Below are positions 22,632 to 34,900 of a stretch of 64,000 bases of DNA, piece after piece (the stretch's first letter is position 1; every line of letters begins with the position of its first letter). Source of the stretch: Cucumis sativus (taxonomy: Eukaryota > Streptophyta > Magnoliopsida > Cucurbitales > Cucurbitaceae). Below the pieces are notes generated by a model. It ran no database searches, had not been told where the DNA came from, and saw nothing but the letters and a program-made list of their open reading frames with translations. The stretch spans positions 5,168,058-5,232,057 of the forward strand of contig NC_026661.2 in NCBI RefSeq assembly GCF_000004075.3, in the 5' to 3' direction. Both the position numbers and the translations under genes were made by a program.

Positions 22632-25600
22632 TTTTTTGTTCTTCCTTTTACATTCATTTCTTCCCTTTAAGCTTTCTTATATCGATCCATCCACGAGTAT
22701 GTCCTCAAGGTAAAAAATAGTTGACACACAGAAACAATAAGATGAATATGTATTGTGAGATGGATATTTTTTTCTCAAATAAAATAGAATTAACACAAGA
22801 AAAAACTCTATAAAATATTATTCTACAATTATTGGAGTGAGAGAGGGAACACAATGTGACCCATATAATCTTTGCTTCTTCTTGGGAGCAAGCTGTGTTC
22901 CTTTTACCAAAATCACAATTTATTTACTTTTTTGTTTATTCTCTTTCATGAATCATAATGAGAATAGCATATGCATTTGTATAAAACTATATACCAACCA
23001 TCTCTAAAGTAAAGAACAAGAAAAAAAACAAAATATAAAAAAGGAGGGCCAAAATTTGATCTTCCCCACACTATCAAAGATTTTGTCTCCCAAATTCAAA
23101 ATTTCCCACCTTTTTGGCTTTTCAACACTTTGATATCCCAAAATTAATCCTTTCCCTTCTTCTTCTCTCTTTCTCATTCTGCTATATATCCATTTTAACA
23201 AAAACCCAATATCTTATTATCATTATTATTTATTATTGTTGTTGTTGTTACTATAGAATATGCAAAAAGAAAGACAAAGGGTTTTTCTTTTCCTTTTTTT
23301 TTTTTTAATTTATTGCTAAAAGAAATGAAACAGAAAAAGCAAATAGAACAAAACCAAAAGGGAATCAGCCATTGAGAACCCACTAGAAATTTTGCATAAT
23401 GAATTGACAATAAGGGACATAATTCCAAAAACCCTTTTTCCTATGATTTATACATTTGGGTTTTTGGGTTTTGGTTTGGAGGTAGATGTCACCATTTTTT
23501 CTTACTTAATTAGCCTTTTTTTTTTGTATTAATGAGGTTAATTAATATACTTAATTAAAAACAAAAAAAAAAAACAAAAAGGAACAAACACACTGTCTAT
23601 TATTGAATTTGATAGTCTATTTGGTGCCAAATTTTCCATTTTTGGTATTCCCTTATTAAGCTCTAGTGCTTTTGTCTTAGGTGTTGATTCATTTTTTTTT
23701 TACCACTTGCTTATTCTATATTGGTAAAAATTAGTTGGTGTGTATAGAGGTGAACTATATCTCTCTTTGAATTTGAAAATGTAGTAAAAAATAAAATATT
23801 CATACCAAATTTAAAGTTTGATCCAAAACAAAAGAAAGACACTCTTACCACTAAAGGAACTCATGTTTTCAAACGACATTGAATAAATAAATAAACAAAG
23901 TATACCTTTTTGGGGGGAGAAATAAAAAGATGAGTCGTCCCAATAAAAATTTAACCAAAATAAAAATTGACCTCTTCTTTTTTTCTTTTCTTTTTTGAAA
24001 TAATAAAAATTGACCTCACTTGAAATTGATATATATGAATTATTTAGTGAAGGCATTGAAGCACGTGAATTAGAAAAGGCAAAGGGCAATGTCTAGGGCA
24101 TTGAGAAAATAATAAAAAGTGAGAGATCCAAAAGCAAAAGTGAGTTTTTGATCAATAATTTTTGTTGAGTGCATTTTTCTCTATATCCCATTACCTATTG
24201 CCCTAATATTACAAATGCAATTCCCACTGTCCTTTTTTCTTTTCTTTTCTTACGTATTAAGGATTGTTATTCATAGAATATATTATTTTTTTATATTAAA
24301 TAGTATAAGAAAAGTCTATATATATATATATGATATTGTTTTACTTTTGTATATTAATATGTGTAAGCTAAGGAACCACATATTTTTTTCATATTTCACT
24401 CTAATTATTAAAAGTGATTTTCAGATAAACCATTCTAATGTTTGAATTTATCGTCTTATTTACTGAATTACAAAAACCAACCAAAAAAAAAAAAAAAAGA
24501 GGAATAGTTTACCTTTTTTAGTTTCTTTATCTTAAAACCCATCAATTATTTATTCATATATAAGTCCCTTTCATATTCTATATATATATATAGGTTGTAA
24601 CTTGTAATTAAACTTACATATTATAGACATTGTTGTATCAATTAGTGATAATCAATTTAGATGCAGACAAAGTAATAATAATAAATCACGTGTGCTCATG
24701 ATGAATAATGTTTTATATTTGATATAAAACAAATTATAGAACACAAAGTTAGGATTTGACATAACAAAATACACACCTCCTCAAAAGATGAATGTAGTTA
24801 GAAGACAAGAACATGACAAGAGAAAAAGGAAGATATATATATATATATATGATGGGAGGGAAATATGAATAATGACTTTATGAGGGGGTATGGGGAAAGT
24901 GTACAAAAAAGAGAGGGGGGGTTTGTAGTAAGAATGGGTAAAGAAAGAAAGAAACACAGAAGAAGTTCTCCAAAACTGAAAAAACAAAAGCCAAAAAAAG
25001 TGTTTTTGGAATTTAAAAAAGAAGAAGAAGAAGAAGAAAAGATGAAGAGTTGGGGAGGTTGCTTCAGAAAAAGGTCAGAGAGAGATTAGGTTATCATAAA
25101 GTGAGAAAATGGTGTTTCTGTTCTCTCCCTCTACAACCACAACCACAACCATTCCCCATTCTGCCACCCAATTTAATCTCTCTTTTTCTACAGAGACAAA
25201 CCCCCTACATATACATATATTGGCCCCTACACATTTTCTCTCTGAATATTTTTTTTTTTTTTCTAACCTCTCTTTTATTTGTGAAAGTAAGCATTGTTGA
25301 ACCGAATAGTAACTACATATATAGTTGTTTATGATTCATTCGAATTCCCTATGTTCTCAATTGTACTATAACAAAACTTTTCTTCTAGATGTAGAAGAAA
25401 TATTGACCTAATCCAAAGAGTTCTTAATCAAAATCACCCCATTTTAAAAATAAGAGTAAGTTGGCCACGGGAGGAGAGATAATTTGAACCAATCAATCAG
25501 CATATTTAGGAAATGTAAATGTAAACAATTATATATATAGGAAGGATGGATTTAGTTGAACAATAGAGAGCATAGTTTTGTTCTTACTTTTGACCTCGAA

Positions 25601-25680
25601 ATTAACTACAAAATTTTGATTGCTATGGCGGGAGAGAGAAAGTATCCAAAATTGGTCTCCAACACAAATTCCTAAAACCA

Positions 25681-25683
<3 letters not shown>

Positions 25684-25713
<30 letters not shown>
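25684..25713. repeat. (AT)15 microsatellite
   Basis: Uninterrupted AT dinucleotides; similar shorter runs occur near 24834, 30487 and 32212. Confidence 0.95.
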
Positions 25714-25716
<3 letters not shown>

Positions 25717-26612
25717 TATGAATATGAAAATGATATGATGTATTAGTCAACATGAATAATATTAATGTATTAATGGTTGATAAGAAATGGGTATGGCTGA
25801 CACGGGGTCCCTCCTCTCACATGCTGACGAAAAAAACAAACACACTCCCAAGCCTCATGGCCCCAATCTAACCTTCCCTTTCCATTCTAATTAATGTCAC
25901 TCACCAACATCATTAATCTTTTATCTATATATCTATCCTATTAAATTTATCTTCCTATTAAATTTATCTTCCCTTCCATCACAATCCATTTAATCTTTTG
26001 AAATAAGAAACCATTCAAATAAATCCTTTCATATCTTCAAGAATTGAGATATGTTTAAGTTGTTTACTATTTATTTTAGTATAAAAGATGATGCATGTTG
26101 AAATATGTTTTCATTGATTATCAATGTCTCTTTAATTATAAAAGAAAAAAATATATCACCAACCAAACCAAACAACTAAATGCAAAGACCAATTTTTTCA
26201 ATTTTATTGACACGATCGTATACTATACTATAATAAAACATTTTAACGTTGATATTTTTGTGCAAGGAAAAGAAATAATAATGCATAAAAATTGATGGCA
26301 TGAAACCTAAGCATTACTTAAAATTAAAATAAAGAAGATTAGAAGGGAAATGAAGAGAAAAGGGAGAGAATATATAATAGAAGCAAATATTCAAGAATTT
26401 TCATCATATACAACATAATTAATCAACTGCATAACAGAAAGAGAAGGACAACCTCTCTCATCATCATCATCATCATCATTCGTCGTCATTTCATATCTCT
26501 CATTATCTTTTTCTTCTCTTTTTGTCTCTTGTTTTGTGTGTTGCATGCGATTTCAAAAACAGGGGGGGAAGGCCACCCACATGGGTATTGGATCTCAACA
26601 AATTTGGTTTCA

Positions 26613-28672
26613 TCATCGAGTGGGTCTGATTCTTTTGGAAGAATTAGAAGAAGAAGAAGAAGAAAAATGTGAATATAATGTTGATGCTGACACAATCGTC
26701 CCCATATCCCACGAATCGTTGGAGCTTTCACAGCTGAAATTTGCCTCTATTACTCCATTTGGACTCCCTACTTCTGCTTCTTCTTCTTCTTCTGTTTCTA
26801 CTTCTGATGATTCTCCAGTTTCTGCTTTCTCCTCCACATGCTTCCTCTTCATTGACCCTTTTGCTTTTGCCTCCATTATCACTTTACAACACTCCTTCAC
26901 TCTCCCCTGTTTTCCATCCAATTTTCACATTATCTCTCCTCTTTAACCAAAGTATAATGTGATGTTACTTACATACCAATCTCAAGTTTCAATATCATAT
27001 CTTCATTCTTTTAATGTTTTGTTTACATTTCAATTATATGTATTTAAAGGAATCACCCAAGCTTAAAGATATCAAAGAGTTCATTATCATTTTTGTATGA
27101 ACAACAAAAATAAAATGTCACATATGACAAAGTAATAGCAAAAGCCAAAACTACTACTTTATAAAAGTCCATAACAAAAATACATTTTGAAATTCTTGAA
27201 TCCAAAATATTCACTTTTTTAAAACTCAGCTACCAAAAGATATATTTTAAAAGTTATAGAACCAAAATAAACCAAATCCAAACATTTATGAAATAAAAAC
27301 TATATTAAAAATACTTAAAATGCATTATAAATGGTATCTATCTTTGTGTAACACAAAGTTAAAATTGCTATAATAAGTATATATATAAGTTTAACCTTTT
27401 GCATTGAACTTTTTTTTTTTAATTTTAAGAAAGTACACGTGTAGCATTCTCATTGAACACTTAATATAATTATCTAACGTAGGACAAAAAATTTATACGT
27501 TTTAAATGAAATAAAATACAAAATACAAAAATACAAAACATTTCCTTATTTTCTTCCTCTCCAAGATGAGATAAAAGAAAGAGATTTTGGGTCTTTCTCA
27601 TAAACACACACATACACACAAAAGAAAGAGAGGGTGAAATTATAGAAACCTTGTTTATTTTGAGGGCATTAAGAAGGTGATCTTGAAACTCCTCTAAGGG
27701 ATTACAGTTTCCCATCTCTTCAACAACACTAACCATTGCTGAAACTGCCATTACGGAAGGAAGAATCCCCACCGATCTTGAATCTGTTCAAAGTAAACCC
27801 CACAAGACTTAACAAAAACAGAAATATTTTTCATTCTTACAGAAAACAAAAATGGCAGTTTTTATTTTCAATTTACCTGAGACGATAGAGAGAAGAACAC
27901 GCTCGCAACGTCTAAGGAACTCTTTTTGAATGTATTGATTCTTCATTACAAACTCTTTTGTTATGATACCAAGAAATGAAACAGGGGTCACTGGATGCAT
28001 CTTCCATTGTAGAGCAGTAAGAACCAAAAGCTCCATTCTCTGTATCGTTTTCGGTTCAAAAATGTACTTGGAATCTTCCACCTACAAAAACCATCAATAG
28101 GGTGTCTTTAAAAATCAATTTATTAAAATGGGTTCTCTTCAAAAATCACAAATCTATGTTCTTTTGTTGTTTACCTGGAGATCTAGAAGAAGAGGGACAC
28201 GAATTTCTTCGATTTTAGCAGCTAAAGAGATGCAAGTTACAGCAAGAAGCTGAAGCATCCATGGCTTATCTCTTTGAAAATGAGGCCCAGAGAGGATTCT
28301 ATCAAGGTAATTAATAGCTAAAAGAGCTGTAAGAGATGAGAAGCCATAAAAGGCATTAACTTTAAGCAACCAGTCGATAACCTCCGTTCTAGCGAGAGAC
28401 AGAGCATTATCTGTTTGAATCAAGGTTTCCAAAACAGCATGGTGTTGGAGATTCTGGTCTTTTTCTTTGGATAACAAATAAGCGAGCTCTTCGTCTTCGG
28501 AAATGAGGAAATGGGAAAGGGGGAAGTTGGTAGTGGTGGTGGCGCCATTGTTAAGGAAAATGGGAAGCTCTGTTTGATGGTGTTGTTGTTCAGTGCAATG
28601 GAGTAAATCGAAGAAGAAGAGTGAGTTATGGAGGCGTTGAGTCGTTGTGTGTTTGTTTGAGTGTAAAGCCAT
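26613..28672 (-). CDS. CYCD3: D-type cyclin, CYCD3 class
   Basis: Four exons on the minus strand: 28672-28175, 28081-27877, 27783-27650, 26906-26613; 376 aa. D-type cyclins activate CDKA to phosphorylate retinoblastoma-related protein and drive G1/S; CYCD3 responds to cytokinin and sustains division in leaves and meristems. Seen here: the RBR-binding LxCxE motif as LHCTE (residues 24-28); the cyclin box, starting at about residue 60 and containing ARTEVIDWLLKV (94-105) and LAAKIEEIRVPLLLDLQ; the C-terminal cyclin fold (WKMHPVTPVSFLG); and a Ser/Glu-rich PEST-like tail. The last exon begins GRVKECCKVI and holds SPNGVIEANFSCESSNDSW, which is CYCD3-specific and corresponds to SP-CVIDAN/ESSNDSW in Arabidopsis CYCD3;1, also 376 aa. 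An acidic run (EEEEEAE) is encoded by a GAA/GAG tract. The leader carries two uORFs. Confidence 0.95.
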
Positions 28673-28730
28673 ATTCTTCTTCTTCTCCTTCTTCTTCTTG
28701 GAAGAAGAGGATTGAGTTGTGTAGAGTCAT
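28626..28730 (-). promoter_or_regulatory. uORF 2 of CYCD3, overlapping the main start
   Basis: Starts at an ATG at 28730 and encodes 34 residues (MTLHNSILFFQEEEGEEEEY...). It stops at 28626, 45 bases past the CYCD3 ATG (28672) and in another frame. Ribosomes using it would bypass the cyclin start. Its first A is the last base of uORF 1's stop codon. Confidence 0.75.
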
Positions 28731-28762
28731 TATAGGAAGAAGAAGAAGAAGAGAACCCCCAT
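28730..28762 (-). promoter_or_regulatory. uORF 1 of CYCD3
   Basis: Ten codons plus stop (MGVLFFFFFL). The TAA overlaps the next ATG by one base (TAATG), the layout expected for termination-reinitiation. The ATG context has A at -3 and G at +4, so it should be recognised well if it lies in the mRNA. Confidence 0.7.
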
Positions 28763-28896
28763 TTTTCCCCTTTTTTCCTTTTTTCTTTTTCTGTTTGGGG
28801 CTATTGTTCTTTTTGAGTATTGGAGATGGAGAAGAGAAAAGAGAGAGAGATTGATAGAGATGAGTGTTTGAGCAGAGTGAGTTTCAAGGTTGTCTT

Positions 28897-28903
28897 TTTT
28901 ATA
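28897..28903 (-). promoter_or_regulatory. Probable CYCD3 TATA box
   Basis: On the minus strand the sequence reads TATAAAA, 225-231 bases upstream of the CYCD3 ATG. A start ~30 bases downstream gives a leader of about 200 bases, with no other ATG before uORF 1. Confidence 0.6.
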
Positions 28904-31900
28904 CAATAGATTGTGGAATCAAAACTTAAATAATTCTTTTAAATTTGTATTTATGAACCTTTCAATACTTCTTTTAGGTTGACTATACATATTATTAGTC
29001 ATTAATTTTTATAATATTTATAAAAAAAAAATAATCATTTTAAATTTTGACGTGTTTTTAAAGTTTAAATTTCAAAACTTTGATACATTAAATTCCAAAA
29101 TATAATTCAACTTGTGTTTCTAAACAAAATTTAGCATAATTCAATGAATTAAGAATCATAACAAAAGAATTAAAATTGTTTGCATAAAATTCAAAATATC
29201 TCTCACAATTTATCTTCCATGCATCCAACAATAATGTAAAACATTGTTAGTCACATAGTGATGATGTTCATCTCCTTCAAAGAAAGTTCTCTTGAAATTG
29301 AAAATTTAAAAATCTCTTACTCTAGCCATGTACTACTCTATATGGTTGCATAAATTGAATGCAGAGAAGTGCAGGAGGAGGAGGATAGGTTCTCGAGGAA
29401 GGTTAGTCAGGTTAGAAGATCCTCGCATGGGGTAAAAGTAAAGTTATTGTTTGTTTTTGAATTGAAAGAGAGGGAGAAATGATAATAATAACAATAATGG
29501 GGTTTGTGGTTTGGGTGTGATTGTGTTGACAATTGGCAGAAGCACCAAGTTCAAGGATACATAGAAGCTGAAGCGATTTGTTGTTGTTATGGTAGCCAAA
29601 TAAAATAAAAGAGGGCTCTTTTTTTCTTAGTGGAAGACTACTTTTTCTGCATGGGATTTTGTTTTGTGTATTAAAGTATATTCTTTGAAGAACTTCTTTT
29701 TACAATGGGTAAATGTACTGAATATTCAAACCTTTATATTTGTGTTATATAAATTCCTTTTTTTTCAAAAAGCAAAAGTAAATTTAGTTTATTAGATACA
29801 TCAATACATCTTTGTGATAGCTTTTAAATACATACTTTGATGTTTGAATATATATCACTCCTTTTCTTTGTTCTTATATTCAAATTTGTCGTTGAAATTA
29901 ATAAAGAAATAATGGACTAATAATTAATAATATGACAAACATCTTTTTTACTTCAATGCTAATTTCCACTCCATCTCTTTTTTCTAATTTAAAATTATAT
30001 TTCCTTCGTTAAAATAATCATTTATTTATATTTACTCTTAACTTTATCTATCTTATAAGTAATGAGATTCTCAACATGTCCGTGATTAGAATTTATTTTT
30101 TTTATAATTGAAACATACCGACACGACTACCATTATTTTTTTAGATTTGTTTGCCAAATTCATTTTTTTTCTTTTTGGGTTAATGATACTCATGTAGCTA
30201 TTTTTGTTTAGGGAAATAAAAATATGAAATTCATTTTTGAAATTTACTTAAAAAGTCTATTAGAGTGACCCCATCTCTTCTGGCTTGGAACCGACATGAA
30301 AATACTAGTTGGATTTTTAATATTAGGTGATGTGGAGTATATATATGTATATAACTTTCAACCATTCAAGAAAATGAGATATACAATATGGTTTTGAGAA
30401 GCTAGCTTGTAACACATTATTATGAGTCAAGTCATGTTATTATTATTTGAATTTAAATCTACCTTTTGCAAAAGTGACCATTTGAATATATATATATATA
30501 TATATATAATAGAAAGAAATTGTTCTTTAGGAGAAGATATGTTGATGACTCTATTTTGTTTTGTTTCAAACGAAAATAATTTTTTCATTTTTTGCATTAT
30601 TCTTTTTTAAAATGTGAGTTCTTTTTTAAATAACTTTAATTTAAATGGAGTTGTGTGTGTGTCTTCTATTCAAAATATGGATAATAAGAAACAAAATAAT
30701 GCAATAAGAAAAAAAAATGTTTTAAAAAGATATTAATTTTATTTAAACATTTTTAATCAGTACTATTTTAGAATCAAAATATGTATGTATTTGACTATAC
30801 GTTGTTCACGTGTTTATCATCATATTTGATATTTTCATTGGTTTGACATTAACATGAAGAGTAAATATTTTTATTATATCATAGAAAAAAATACAAAAGA
30901 TAAAGAAAAAAAAAAAGCAATGAAATATCAGTAATGTGAATATATTCGTCACCATTGACATTTTATTGATAGTTCTATAGTAGTTAAGACTTCAATATTT
31001 TTGTTGACTTCAATAGTGTATATACTACTATAAAGTATGGTTATTAAACACTATGAATTAAATAAAAACACTTTTATCAATCAAACTTTTTTAGCTTATA
31101 GATTGATCTAATTGGTCATTAGAGTTAATTAGTTATCTAAGATAATGGATGTAGTTGGTCATATAGGAAAGTTGGCTACTAGTGGTGAGCGAACTCAAGT
31201 TGGTTATAAGGGGTGGCTAGCAAAGTTGACCATTGCATAAGAAGGGGTCGAAGTTGGTCGTTGAGTGACTAGTCGTAGGAGTTGGTTGTAGTTGGTTGCT
31301 AGTAATGTATGGAATTGATTATATATCAAAGTTAGTCATTAGAGCTGGCCACTATAGTTGATCACCGAAAATGGTTATCAGAGTTGACAACAATAGTAAC
31401 CGACGACAACCATAGAGAAAGTTATGATATTTTGTAAAATTTGAAGTATTTATACAAATTAAGAAATTAAGGATTTAACTATCAAAATATTTAAAATCAT
31501 TTTTTCTAAAAGTTAAATTTCATTTGTTAATGTTTAACCAACTTATTTCATAAACTCCATCGAAAACTATTTTGAATGGTTGTCGAACAGAAACTCCAAC
31601 CTTTTGCAAAAATAACTTTTTCTTTCAAAAACCAAACACACTAATAATTATATAAATATAACATCAATATCATATAAAATGGGAAGACACTCTTCGCTAC
31701 TGTGTTAGAAAAATAACTCTCATTATTACATTATTAATGATGTTATAGGTCAATTGATTTATACATTATCTTTTCCCAAAAGATTAAATGTTTTAAGATC
31801 ACTAAATACATAATTATAATTTTAATCTTCATCTACGTAGAAAGTCATGGAGCTAGCTACCTTCCCTCATATGTTATAGGTATCTTAACATCTTATGGCT

Positions 31901-34900
31901 AATAATGTGAGCCATAGTTCACATTTAATTTCAACAAGAAGATCAAAATTAAGAAAGTAAATTATAAGGTCAAACCGACTTTATATTTATGTTTATGAAT
32001 GTTATTTTTTGGAATGCCATTTCAACCAAAATCTATATCTCACTCACACCATCATTTTATTACTTCAAAGAATAAGTATCTCATTGAAGAGTTCACACAT
32101 GGATTTCAAACTATTTAATTTAATGTATAGAACTTGAAACTCTTACTTTTTAATAATTAAAATATATAAAATTAGAATTGATGTAATAAAAAAAAATGTA
32201 TATAACTTTAATATATATATATATATATATGGCATGTATTTAGCCTACTGTCATACATTGGACTAATAGTTTGAATGATACTATATTGGTAAAGGACTAA
32301 TGCCATTCTCAATTTTCAATACAATCCATCATTTTCATATCTTGAATTTAATTTAAAAGGCTAGTTCTAAAGATTTTAATACATAATTATATTATTTTTC
32401 ATTTACACATGCTAAAGTATTCAAATAACTTTTATTTGAAAACTACTCAAAAAAAAAAAAAAATCCTTTCAAATTAGGGATTTTCGTTTCTTACTATCGA
32501 TAGTCATTTGTGCTTTCGTTTAAATAAGACATGCTTCAAGTAAACAAACGAAAATTGTATTGCGACTTCTACAACAACTAACTAGAATACTACTTACTTG
32601 ACGAATAAGAAACTGACTCTTTATATATCAAATCTCGTACATGCTATCAAAGCTCGCTTAATTCGCTCAATTCGATCTTAGTATACTTCTTTCGCAATCT
32701 CGAAATCCCTTTTCTTGAAACCTCTTATCTCACCTTTGGAAATGTATAAATATTAAAAAGTTTTTTTTAATAAATTGAATTAAACATAAATAAAACTTAA
32801 ATTTATGAAATTAAAATTCTCCAAAAAAGTTAAAATACATTAACTTTCCAATTTTCTTTTTTGAAGCATCTTAAATTAATTTAAGAGAGAGAGAGAAAAT
32901 GAAATCATATTTTCTTTTCTCTTATGGTCTTAGGGACCCACACATGTGATTGTGTTTAGAAAAGGAATAGAAGAGAGTGAAATAGACGCGCCGGCGATCT
33001 TTGACTTTTCCACACCTCATTTACTCTACCAAACTCATTTGCCCACGTGGCACTTTCTTTTCTTTTCTTTTTCCTTATTATTGTTTATTATTTCGAATTT
33101 CTATCATTTCTCTTCAAAAGTCTGATTTTTATTTTTATTTTTAATTAAAGATTCTTAAAACTTTTTTTAAAAAATATATGACCATATAAATTCTAAAATT
33201 AGATATAAAAAAACAAAAAAAAAATGAGTTATTATAGTTTTAGATTATTATTATAATAACTATGGTAACTAATTATAATAATCTACTTTTTCATGGTTAT
33301 TTTACAACAATTATTATAGTTTTAAGTTATTATTAAAGACCGTTTTGATATTGTTGAAAATAATTTAAAAAAATTATTTAAATAGTCAAAACGGTAACAA
33401 ATAATGGATAGTGTAGTAAATAATAATATTTAATAGACTTTTAAATATTATTTGGTATTTACAAATAATAATTATAGTATTATATTTTGTAAAGTTATGT
33501 AATTATTTTTTAAAAAAAGTGGAGCAGTGAAGAGAGGAGAAACATAGGTCTACTAGTAATTTGAAATTTATATTAAGTTAAATTTAAAATTCAAGAAGTA
33601 AAATGTTAGCTTTATTAAGTAAAAATACAATTTTTTATTCAAAGTAAATCTAAAATAAACTTTTTAAAAAGTGAATCAAAATAAAAATGAAAGAATCAAA
33701 TCGAATTCAAACTCAAATATTCCAAAGATAAAAAGCCTTCTCGATCATCAACTTCATATTTCACTTTTTTTCTCCCCAACACATTGCATTAAAAGCATCA
33801 TAATTTAATATTAGTTGGAGAAAATTAAAAATATAAACTTCCACTTTTACAACTCCTTTCTTAATTCTCTTGGGGTTATTTTTCTTCATAAATAAATACA
33901 TATATATTTTATTTGGATATTTGTTATTAGAAAGTTTATCTAAAGAGAATATATATGTCTTTATTCTCAACACATGAGATTAAAGTCAGCAAAGGTTGTT
34001 AAATGTTAAGTAAATTATATCAAACCTTCTCAATTTTCAATTTCATCAAACTTAGATATATGTGTTGCATTTTTCCACAAAGATAATGTTACTATTTTCA
34101 CATATGGTTTTGTTTGAAAATTTATTTTTAAAAGAATAAATATTTTGATTTGAGTTGGGTTGCCTTTTGTGCGTCTTCTTTCCTCAACAATGTTTTTTAA
34201 TTGGGTTGTCTAGTTTTTTCGATAAAATGACAAGTTTACGAGTTTCCTACCGTGTGTGCTAGTGTTTTATGTTTCCTTCCCTAAGAAATCATGTAGCATA
34301 TTATTTGAATACATAAGCGCTCTCTTCTCAATTAGACAATGTTTGGTTCGAAGATAATATATATCGTCTCTCCTTTTTGTTTGACTATGTTTAAATCGTA
34401 GTGCATTTTGTTAAAATATAAAAAACATTCAAACAAATAAATATGTATTTATAGGAACACATGAAAATTTATTAAGGTTAGAGAATAAATTTTAAAAATT
34501 GTTAAACGGGATAAAATAAAACAATCGAGAATTCTTTTTCCTTACTAACTTGATTCCTACAAACTCTCTAGAGGGAATCTCAACATGGAAAATCTTGTAA
34601 GGATGGAGAGATTGAAATAGGAGAGAATAAGAAAAGAAAACTTTCTTATTATGGTCCATGTTCGTCCTACTACGAACAAAATACGAAAGAGTTACAAACT
34701 AGACGTTAAGATAAAAGATGAAATTTTTCACAAATATATGTGTGTTGTCAACGTAATAATAATAATAATAATAATTGAGGGGTTTTTTTTTCTAAAATTC
34801 AAAAAGAAAAAATTATTATCACATATGATTGGAGAGTTAAAAAGGAAAAGAGAAAAAAGGTAATAGATATGAAGAGATCTTTTTTTCTGTGTACGTAGAG

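Larger units (their letters stand above)
13235..26612. other. 13-kb gene-poor region
   Basis: No convincing protein gene on either strand. Open frames up to 147 codons (for example 18475-18918) are low in protein-like character. The region is filled with (AT)n, (GT)n and homopolymer tracts. Single points of interest are an orphan TATA-like CTATATAAATA at about 18814 and an imperfect hairpin at 21161-21246. The last ~200 bases are probably the CYCD3 3' UTR. It could hold distal control elements or non-coding RNA genes that cannot be recognised by reading. Confidence 0.5.

Noticed and set aside
22844..22902. Short foldback GGAACACA...TGTGTTCC
   Set aside because: Only the outer 8 bases pair well and inner pairing is poor; easily chance in 64 kb.
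26536..26946. 136-residue plus-strand ORF
   Set aside because: Antisense shadow of the last CYCD3 exon; Ser- and Glu-rich only because of TTC/GAA repeats.
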